DNA of 64,000 nucleotides from Flavobacteriales bacterium (GTDB taxonomy: Bacteria; Bacteroidota; Bacteroidia; Flavobacteriales_F; PHOS-HE28), in contig JAHBUK010000006.1 of the NCBI GenBank assembly GCA_019638115.1, positions 62,001 through 126,000 on the forward strand. Direction: 5' to 3'. Below are positions 58,010 to 64,000 of the stretch, one piece after another. Both the position numbers and the translations under genes were made by a program. Position 1 is the first letter of the stretch. Each line of letters opens with the position of its first letter. The notes below the pieces were generated by a model. The model worked only from the letters and a program-made list of their open reading frames with translations. It was not told the origin of the DNA and made no database searches.

Positions 58010-60886
58010 TCAGACGAGTTCCTCCTTGAGGAAGGGCCAGGTATGACCGCGCCCCATCATCACCACCTCCTCGGGCGTACCGCGCGCCACCACGGTACCA
58101 CCGCCATGTCCGCCTTCCGGCCCCATGTCGATCACGTGGTCGGCCACCTTTATGATGTCCAGGTTGTGCTCGATCACCAGCACGGTGTTGCCGGCATCCA
58201 CCAAGCGGTCCAATACACCGATCAGCTGCTTCACATCATCGAAGTGCAGGCCGGTGGTGGGTTCGTCCAGGATGTAGAAGGTGCTGCCGGTATCGCGCTT
58301 GCTGAGCTCGGTGGCGAGCTTGATGCGCTGTGCTTCACCGCCGCTGAGCGTGGTGCTGCTCTGCCCCAGGGTGATGTAGCCGAGGCCCACGTCCAGCAGC
58401 GTGCGCAGCTTGTCGTGGATGCGCGGGATGTCCGTGAACACGGTGGCGGCTTCCTCCACGCTCAAGGCCAGCACATCGGCGATGCTGCGTCCCTTGAAAC
58501 GCACTTCAAGTGTTTCGCGGTCGAAGCGTTTGCCACGACAGGTCTCGCAGGGCACGTTCACATCGGGCAGGAAGTTCATCTCGATCGTGCGCAGGCCGGC
58601 ACCCTTGCAGGTCTCGCAACGCCCTCCCGCAGTGTTGAAGCTGAAGCGCCCGCTCTTGTAGCCGCGCACCTTGGCACTTGGCAATTGTGCGAAGAGCTCG
58701 CGGATGTGATCGAAGAGCCCGGTGTAGGTGGCCGGGTTGCTGCGCGGCGTGCGGCCGATCGGGCTCTGGTCCACCTCGATCACCTTGTCAACATGCTCCA
58801 GCCCCTTGATGGAAGCATAGGGCATGGGCTGGGTCTCGCTGCGGTAGAAGTGTTTCCTGAGGATGGGGTAGAGGGTGTCGCCGATCAGTGTGCTCTTGCC
58901 ACTGCCGCTCACGCCGGTCACGCAGATGAACTTCCCCAGCGGGAACTCCACGTCCACGTCCTTCAGGTTGTTCCCTTTCGCACCGTTCAGGCGGATGTAC
59001 TTGCCATTGCCGGGGCGGCGCGTGAGGGGCACTTCAATGCGGATGTCACCGCGCAGGTAGCGTGCGGTGGTGCTGTCGCCCAGGGCCAGTTCGGTGGGTA
59101 CGCCTTGCGCCACTATACGGCCACCATGGGCACCGGCACCGGGGCCGATGTCGATCAGGTGGTCGGCGCTCAGCATCATCTCCTTGTCGTGCTCCACCAC
59201 GATCACCGAGTTTCCGCCGTCGCGCAGGTTGCGCAGGCTGCCGATCAGGCGGTGGTCGTCGCGCTGGTGCAGGCCGATGCTGGGCTCGTCCAGGATGTAG
59301 AGCACGCCGGTGAGCTGGCTGCCGATCTGCGTGGCCAGGCGGATGCGCTGCGCCTCGCCACCGCTCAGGGAACGCGCGCTGCGGTCCAGCGTCAGATACT
59401 CCAGGCCCACGTCCAGCAGGAAACTGCTGCGCGCCGTTATCTCCTTCACCACCTCGCGGGCAATGAGCGCCTGCTTCTCATTCAGCTGCTCCATCAAGCC
59501 GCTCATGAAGGCATGCAGACCATCAATGGGCATGGACACCAGCTCGTGGATGTTGCGACCTGCGATGCGGAAGTACAGGGCCGTACGCTTCAAGCGGCTG
59601 CCGTTGCACTCCGGGCAGGTGATCATGTGCGTGAAACCGGCCGCCCACTTCTGCGCGGTCTTCGGGCCGTCCTGCGCCTGTTCCAGGATGAAGGGGATGA
59701 TGCCCTCGAACTGCACGGTGCGGTCGCTCAGTCCGATGCTGCTGCTCACGCGCAAGGGTTCATCGGAGCCGTTCAGCAGGGAGGCGATGACGGCATCCTC
59801 CAGGTCCTTCACGGGTGTGTCCAGGTCGTGGCCGTTCAGTGCCAGCACGGCTTCCACCTGTTTGAAGACCCACGTGTTCTTGTAGGCACCCAAAGGCAAT
59901 ATGGCGCCCTTGCGGATGCTCTTGTTGCGGTCGGGCACGATCTTGTCGAAGGCCACTTCGGTCACCTGTCCCAAACCGCTGCAGCGCGGGCAGGCGCCGT
60001 AGGGGCTGTTGAAGCTGAAGAGGTTCGGCTCGGGCTCTTCGTAGGCGATGCCGCTGGTGGGGCACATCAGGTGGCGGCTCAGGTAGCGCGCTTCGCTGCT
60101 GGTATTGGCGCCTTTGCTGCTGGGCGCCTCCATCACCAACAGGTTGCCTTTGCCCTGTTTCAGTGCCGTGGCGCAGGTCTCCGCCAGGCGCTTGGCGGAG
60201 GCGGCGTTCACCTTCAGGCGGTCCACCACAAGTTCGATGTCGTGCACCTTGTAGCGGTCCAACCGCGGCCTGCCGGTTATGTCGATCACCTCACCGTCCA
60301 CCCGTGCCCGCAGGAAGCCCTGGCGCAGGAGCTGCTCGAAGAGTTCGCGGTAATGGCCTTTGCGACCGCGCACGATCGGGGCCAGCACCAGCACTTCGCG
60401 GCCAGCGTACTCCTGCAGCACCAGGTCCACGATCTGGCCTTCGGTGTAGCGCACCATGGGCTCGCCGGTAACGTGGCTGAAGGCATCGGCCACCCGGGCA
60501 TAGAGCAGGCGCAGCAGGTCGTAGATCTCGGTCACCGTGCCCACGGTGCTGCGCGGGTTGCGGCTGATGGTCTTCTGTTCGATGGCGATCACGGGGCTCA
60601 GCCCGGAGATCATGTCCACATCGGGCCGCTCGATGCCACCCAGGAACTGGCGCGCATAGGCGTTGAAGGTCTCGATGTAGCGGCGTTGCCCTTCGGCGTG
60701 TATGGTGTCGAAGGCCAGGCTGCTCTTGCCGCTGCCGCTCAGGCCGGTTATCACCACCAGGCGGTCGCGCGGGATGCGCACATCGATGTTCTTCAGGTTG
60801 TGTACCCGTGCACCGAGCACCTCGATGTACTCTTCCTCCTGCAAAGTGTTGGTGGCCGTGGGGTCCGGCGCGTTCGCGTGCTTCAA
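58010..60886 (-). CDS. uvrA: Excinuclease ABC subunit A
   Basis: This 958-residue protein has two ATP-binding units: Walker [20 protein letters not shown] near residue 47 and [16 protein letters not shown] in the second half, with two ABC signatures ([32 protein letters not shown]). Zinc-binding Cys pairs are seen in [11 protein letters not shown] and [20 protein letters not shown]; the first zinc finger of many UvrA proteins is missing, as is usual in this phylum. It scans DNA for damage with UvrB. The start appears to be TTG at 60886. It follows the lytic transglycosylase gene by 24 nt. Confidence 0.95.
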   Translation of the reverse strand: MKHANAPDPTATNTLQEEEYIEVLGARVHNLKNIDVRIPRDRLVVITGLSGSGKSSLAFDTIHAEGQRRYIETFNAYARQFLGGIERPDVDMISGLSPVIAIEQKTISRNPRSTVGTVTEIYDLLRLLYARVADAFSHVTGEPMVRYTEGQIVDLVLQEYAGREVLVLAPIVRGRKGHYRELFEQLLRQGFLRARVDGEVIDITGRPRLDRYKVHDIELVVDRLKVNAASAKRLAETCATALKQGKGNLLVMEAPSSKGANTSSEARYLSRHLMCPTSGIAYEEPEPNLFSFNSPYGACPRCSGLGQVTEVAFDKIVPDRNKSIRKGAILPLGAYKNTWVFKQVEAVLALNGHDLDTPVKDLEDAVIASLLNGSDEPLRVSSSIGLSDRTVQFEGIIPFILEQAQDGPKTAQKWAAGFTHMITCPECNGSRLKRTALYFRIAGRNIHELVSMPIDGLHAFMSGLMEQLNEKQALIAREVVKEITARSSFLLDVGLEYLTLDRSARSLSGGEAQRIRLATQIGSQLTGVLYILDEPSIGLHQRDDHRLIGSLRNLRDGGNSVIVVEHDKEMMLSADHLIDIGPGAGAHGGRIVAQGVPTELALGDSTTARYLRGDIRIEVPLTRRPGNGKYIRLNGAKGNNLKDVDVEFPLGKFICVTGVSGSGKSTLIGDTLYPILRKHFYRSETQPMPYASIKGLEHVDKVIEVDQSPIGRTPRSNPATYTGLFDHIRELFAQLPSAKVRGYKSGRFSFNTAGGRCETCKGAGLRTIEMNFLPDVNVPCETCRGKRFDRETLEVRFKGRSIADVLALSVEEAATVFTDIPRIHDKLRTLLDVGLGYITLGQSSTTLSGGEAQRIKLATELSKRDTGSTFYILDEPTTGLHFDDVKQLIGVLDRLVDAGNTVLVIEHNLDIIKVADHVIDMGPEGGHGGGTVVARGTPEEVVMMGRGHTWPFLKEELV

Positions 60887-60910
60887 AACGTCGGTCGGAT
60901 GCGAGAGTGC

Positions 60911-61870
60911 TTAGTCCTGCCCTGCGGGCTGATCGAACTTGGGGCCGGGCAGCAGGAGCGTGTAGCTGCGCCCTTCGCGGTTGGTGAGCTTGGTGTCGCG
61001 CAACCAGGGGTTCAGCAATTTCACGGTCTTGTAGTTGGTGCCTTGGCGCAGGGCGAAGGTGGCCAGGTCCTCAATGGGGCCGGTCACTTCCACACGCCGC
61101 GTGTCGTACGGGGCATAGAGGTCGCGCTTCCGCAGGTGGAAACCGTAGCGCTCCGGATCGCGCAGGATCTCCTTCATGGCCAGTATGCGGAACACGTAGC
61201 GGGAGGTCTCCTCGGGGAGCAGCAGATCGAAGTAGTTCTCTTGCTGCTGCCTGCCCACCTGTTTGTTCACCCCGCCCTGGCCCAGGTTGTAGGCCGCTGC
61301 CGCCATGGCCCAGCTGCCGAACTTGGCGTGTGCGTTCTTCAGGTATTTGCACGCGGCCTGGGTGCTTTTCTCCACGTGGTAGCGCTCGTCCACTTCAGCG
61401 CTTACTTCCAAGCCGAACTGGGTGGCGGTCTCCTTCATGAACTGCCAGTAACCCGTGGCACCGGCCGGTGAAACCACATTGGTGAGCCCGCTTTCGATCA
61501 GCGCCAGGTACTTCATGTCGTCCGGCACGCCTTCGCGCTTCAGCACCTCCTCAATGAGCGGGAACCAACGCGCAGCACGTTTGTGGGCCAGCAGGGTGTT
61601 GCTCTGCCAGTAGGTGTTCACCAGCAACTCGCGGTCCAGGCGTTCGCGCACGTCCAAGCGGTCCAGGGGCACGGCCTCGTCGCAGAAGCTCAGCTCGTTG
61701 GGCAGGGTAAGGGAGAAAACGCGGTAGTTGTCGTTGAACTGGCGCAGGTGGTCCAGGTCGCTGTCCTCCACGGTGGTGGAGAAGGTGAACAAGTGCATTC
61801 CGAAAGCACCCCCCAACAGGAGCAGCGACCACAGCAGGGTGCGCAGTGGGATACGGAGCATCGTCTTCAT
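60911..61870 (-). CDS. Lytic transglycosylase, MltD-like
   Basis: The product has 319 residues, with a membrane or signal segment [19 protein letters not shown]. The SLT domain (about 110-250) has the catalytic Glu in [20 protein letters not shown], then [29 protein letters not shown] and [15 protein letters not shown]. The last part ([39 protein letters not shown]) looks like a degenerate LysM unit. It cuts the glycan strands of peptidoglycan. The gene lies 4 nt behind the glycosyltransferase gene, so they are cotranscribed. Expansion of the wall and surface polysaccharide export fit this context. Confidence 0.9.
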   Translation of the reverse strand: MKTMLRIPLRTLLWSLLLLGGAFGMHLFTFSTTVEDSDLDHLRQFNDNYRVFSLTLPNELSFCDEAVPLDRLDVRERLDRELLVNTYWQSNTLLAHKRAARWFPLIEEVLKREGVPDDMKYLALIESGLTNVVSPAGATGYWQFMKETATQFGLEVSAEVDERYHVEKSTQAACKYLKNAHAKFGSWAMAAAAYNLGQGGVNKQVGRQQQENYFDLLLPEETSRYVFRILAMKEILRDPERYGFHLRKRDLYAPYDTRRVEVTGPIEDLATFALRQGTNYKTVKLLNPWLRDTKLTNREGRSYTLLLPGPKFDQPAGQD

Positions 61871-61874
61871 GGGG

Positions 61875-62957
61875 TCAGTTTTCCTTTAGCTTGGTGCGGT
61901 GTGTCAGTACGAACAACGTACCGAAAACGACAAGCGCGTAGGAAACGAATAGCAAGGTGTGGATGTTCCGCCAGGTGCCGATGAAATGGAACATGACAAA
62001 GGTAAGGCAGAGGTTCAGGAGGGCTATTCCAGCGAAGGTCATGGCCACTTGTGCATCGCTGAGCCCGGCATAGCTCAAGTGGTGCGTGGTGTGGTCGCGG
62101 CCCCCCACGAACGGGGACTTTCCGCGCATCAGGCGGTTTATGAAGACCGTGGTGGTGTCCGCTATGGGCAGCAGGAAAACGATGAGCACCGCCACCAACT
62201 GCCGGTCGTGCTCCAGCGCGCCGTAGGGTGAGGGCGTGTTCCAGAACAGGCGGATGCCGACGAAGGCAAGGAACACGCCCAGGAACTGGCTGCCCGTGTC
62301 GCCCATGAACATGCTGGAGGGGTTCCAGTTGAAGAAGAGGAAGCCACCGAGGGCCGCCGTGGTGCCCACCAACAGCACCATGTACACGTGGTCCAACGGA
62401 CCTTGCAGGGCCATGGCCAGCGCGCCGGTCACCAATATGGCGATGGATACCAGCGTGGTGATGCCGTCCATGTTGTCCAGCATGTTGATGGAGTTCATCA
62501 TGCCCACCACCCAGAGCAGGGTAAGCACGATGTTGAGCCATGGGCTGTCGAAGAGCTCGATGCGTGTGCCGGAAGCGATGAGCAGTGCGCCACAGGCCAG
62601 TTGCACGGTGAATTTCAGCAGCGGCCGGGTGTTGTAGGCGTCGTCCGCCAGGCCCATGAGAAAGCCGAGCGAGGTGGCTGCCAAAAGGCCGAGCAGTTCG
62701 GGGCGGAGCGCATCCTGGTAAAGGCCGGGGAAGAGCACGCCGTGCAGGGAGAAGCAGGCCAGGAAGAGGATGTAGAAACCGATGCCGCCGAAGGCCGGTT
62801 TGTAGGTGCTGCTCCAGCGTTCCAACAGGGGCGCCCCATCGCGCATGCCCAACGTGCGGGCAAAGCGCATGAAGAGGGAGTTCACCAACAGGCTGAACAC
62901 CAGCGACGCAAAGAAGAGCCCTGCGTAGATGAGGAAGAGCTGAGGCGTGGCGTACAT
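61875..62957 (-). CDS. Undecaprenyl-phosphate sugar-1-phosphate transferase (WecA/TagO-like)
   Basis: The product has 360 residues and about ten membrane segments. The MraY/WecA motifs are present: KPAFGGIGFYILFL, LMGLADDAYNTRPLLK (DD), SINMLDNMDGITT (NMxDxxDG), FMGDTGSQFLGVFLAF, and GRDHTTHHLSYAGLS (the HIHH-like loop). It would load a sugar phosphate (GlcNAc or similar) onto the lipid carrier, the first step of exopolysaccharide or O-antigen-type synthesis. It is 12 nt behind rfbC and 4 nt ahead of the lytic enzyme gene. The exact sugar cannot be read. Confidence 0.9.
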   Translation of the reverse strand: MYATPQLFLIYAGLFFASLVFSLLVNSLFMRFARTLGMRDGAPLLERWSSTYKPAFGGIGFYILFLACFSLHGVLFPGLYQDALRPELLGLLAATSLGFLMGLADDAYNTRPLLKFTVQLACGALLIASGTRIELFDSPWLNIVLTLLWVVGMMNSINMLDNMDGITTLVSIAILVTGALAMALQGPLDHVYMVLLVGTTAALGGFLFFNWNPSSMFMGDTGSQFLGVFLAFVGIRLFWNTPSPYGALEHDRQLVAVLIVFLLPIADTTTVFINRLMRGKSPFVGGRDHTTHHLSYAGLSDAQVAMTFAGIALLNLCLTFVMFHFIGTWRNIHTLLFVSYALVVFGTLFVLTHRTKLKEN

Positions 62958-62969
62958 GGGTGTACTGGA

Positions 62970-63521
62970 TCAGTGCGCCAAGGAAGCGGAAAAATCAGCG
63001 TACGATAGACCTTGTTGGTCCTTTTCACTCACAAGCGGTGTGTCAATTCCCCAGTCTATGCCCAGGTCCTTGTCGTTCCAGCGGATGGTGCGCTCTGCCG
63101 AAGGGCTGTAGTAGGCGGTGCACTTGTAGGAGAACACGGTGCGGTCCTCCAAGGCCAGAAAGCCGTGTGCGAAGCCGGGGGGGATCCACAGCATGGTGCG
63201 CTCCTTGTCATCGAGCCGCAGCTTGAAATGCTGGCCGCGCGTGGGGCTGGCGGCGCGGATGTCCACCACCACGTCCAGCACGGCACCGGCTATCACCCGC
63301 ACCAGCTTGCCCTGCGCATGCGGGGCCATTTGGAAGTGCAGGCCGCGCAGCACGTGCCGGTGGCTCATGCTCTCGTTGTCCTGCACGAATGCATCGTGCA
63401 CACCGGTGGCATCCGCGAAACGTTGGGCGTTCCAAGTCTCCAGAAAATGGCCGCGCGCATCGGCGAACACGGCCGGCCGGATCACCAGCAGGCCTTCAAG
63501 GGGTGTGGTCTGTACTTGCAT
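62970..63521 (-). CDS. rfbC: dTDP-4-dehydrorhamnose 3,5-epimerase
   Basis: The product has 183 residues from the ATG at 63521. The cupin core shows HRHVLRGLHFQMAPHAQGK (catalytic His region), VRVIAGAVLDVVVDIRAASP, IPPGFAHGFLALEDRTVFSY and the end of the fold KDLGIDWGIDTPLVSEKD. It makes dTDP-4-keto-L-rhamnose, a step of dTDP-L-rhamnose synthesis. rfbA, B and D are not in the window and may lie further along. It starts 5 nt behind the tyrosine kinase stop, so the two are in one operon. Length and motifs are typical. Confidence 0.93.
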   Translation of the reverse strand: MQVQTTPLEGLLVIRPAVFADARGHFLETWNAQRFADATGVHDAFVQDNESMSHRHVLRGLHFQMAPHAQGKLVRVIAGAVLDVVVDIRAASPTRGQHFKLRLDDKERTMLWIPPGFAHGFLALEDRTVFSYKCTAYYSPSAERTIRWNDKDLGIDWGIDTPLVSEKDQQGLSYADFSASLAH

Positions 63522-63526
63522 CAGGA

Positions 63527-64000
63527 TCAACCGAACAACCAACCGAAGAGTCCGGAGGACGGCTTCCGTGAAGCCTTGTCCTCATAATAGCCGCCACCAT
63601 ATCCGGTACCATAGCCATAGCCGTAACCGTAGCCATAACCATAGTTGTAGCCGTACTTGTTGCGCTCAATGTCCACCCCGTTCAGGATGGTGCTCAAGCG
63701 GGCAATGCTGTTCTCGTTGATCAGGCGGTCCACGTTCTGCACGAACTGCTTCTTGCTGTAGTCCGCGCGGAAGATGTAGATCGGGTAATCCGCGCGCTGG
63801 ATCATGGGGATGCCATCGGTCACCAGGCCCACCGGCGGGTTGTCTATCAGCACCACATCATACACGGTGCGCAGGTGCTCCAGCAACTTGGTCATCCACT
63901 CCCCGATGATGAGTTCCGAGGGATTCGGCGGAATGGGGCCTGCTGTGATGAAGTGGAGGTCCTTCAGGTTGCTTTTTTGAATGCAGGCTTCCAGGCTGTC
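63527..64000 (-). CDS. Polysaccharide co-polymerase/tyrosine kinase (Wzc-like), C-terminal part
   Basis: The gene runs out of the right end of the window, so only the last 157 residues are seen. These belong to the BY-kinase domain: FITAGPIPPNPSELIIGEW, then VYDVVLIDNPPVGLVTDGIP (Walker B region) and STILNGVDIERN. A tail of repeated Gly-Tyr pairs follows (YGYNYGYGYGYGYGYG), ending DKASRKPSSGLFGWLFG. Such Tyr clusters are autophosphorylated in known Wzc proteins and control polysaccharide chain length. It leads the run rfbC, transferase, lytic enzyme, uvrA. Confidence 0.9.
   Translation of the reverse strand, partial: DSLEACIQKSNLKDLHFITAGPIPPNPSELIIGEWMTKLLEHLRTVYDVVLIDNPPVGLVTDGIPMIQRADYPIYIFRADYSKKQFVQNVDRLINENSIARLSTILNGVDIERNKYGYNYGYGYGYGYGYGTGYGGGYYEDKASRKPSSGLFGWLFG

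Noticed and set aside
57221..61471. Very long open frame (over 1,400 codons) on the plus strand opposite uvrA, the lytic enzyme and the LOG gene
   Set aside because: It is the antisense of three well-recognised genes. High GC with strong codon bias leaves such antisense frames open; its product is rich in His, Ala and Val without any domain.
63560..63665. Periodic hexamers as a CRISPR or regulatory array
   Set aside because: They encode a Gly-Tyr tail in frame at the end of a Wzc-like kinase.

Overview
The window comes from a bacterium of the phylum Bacteroidota, most likely a high-GC Flavobacteriales-type lineage. The evidence is type IX secretion (T9SS) sorting tails of types A and B, three PorP/SprF- or OmpA-linked surface operons, an S46 dipeptidyl peptidase, DUF1573 and SPOR-like proteins, and several -7 boxes close to the Bacteroidota consensus TAnnTTTG. 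The species assignment is inference. No rRNA, tRNA, CRISPR array or complete insertion sequence was seen.

Region 1 (1-13,200) is an accessory region. After the tail of a T9SS protein and a PIG-L deacetylase come two RelE/ParE toxin-antitoxin pairs, a DUF433/DUF5615 pair, a remnant of an Mrr restriction enzyme directly behind an XRE regulator, a lipoprotein, a Y-family DNA polymerase, three tandem ORF6N genes, an XRE-S24 (LexA-like) regulator and two secreted proteins. Three gene modules here lie between direct repeats: 30 nt of the mrr tail, a 24-nt GC-rich word, and 98 nt of the S24 regulator tail. The most striking signal is in the three ORF6N genes. Each carries a different perfect inverted repeat centred on the same alignment codon, with both arms changed together.

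Region 2 (13,200-20,000) is housekeeping-like: a VOC protein, a deoxyhypusine synthase-like gene with a small acidic partner, arginine decarboxylase, CorA, MscS and peptidase E. Region 3 (20,000-36,850) holds two side-by-side operons of the same plan on the minus strand: a giant T9SS type B surface protein, a PorP/SprF partner and an OmpA/PD40 protein, joined by 1-4 nt overlaps or short gaps. The 1,934-residue protein has a C-type lectin domain nested inside a HYR domain and five 32-residue tandem repeats.

Region 4 (36,900-47,460) has an ECF-type sigma factor with a small membrane protein, an S46 peptidase of DPP11 type overlapping a pterin dehydratase, a DUF1573 protein, an S41 protease, a YwqK-like protein, penicillin-binding protein 1C and a secreted lysyl-endopeptidase-like protease. 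Region 5 (47,478-57,900) has the alpha-2-macroglobulin that is usually the PBP1C partner, two envelope proteins with SPOR-like modules, and a LOG-family enzyme. Region 6 (58,000-64,000) runs on the minus strand from a Wzc-like tyrosine kinase (cut by the window end) through rfbC, a WecA/TagO-like transferase and a lytic transglycosylase to uvrA. It looks like the end of an exopolysaccharide locus joined to cell wall and DNA repair genes.

A second theme is a set of short-word intergenic repeat families. Three genes (dinB-like, a PorP/SprF gene and an OmpA gene) have annotated or possible N-termini lying inside such repeats.
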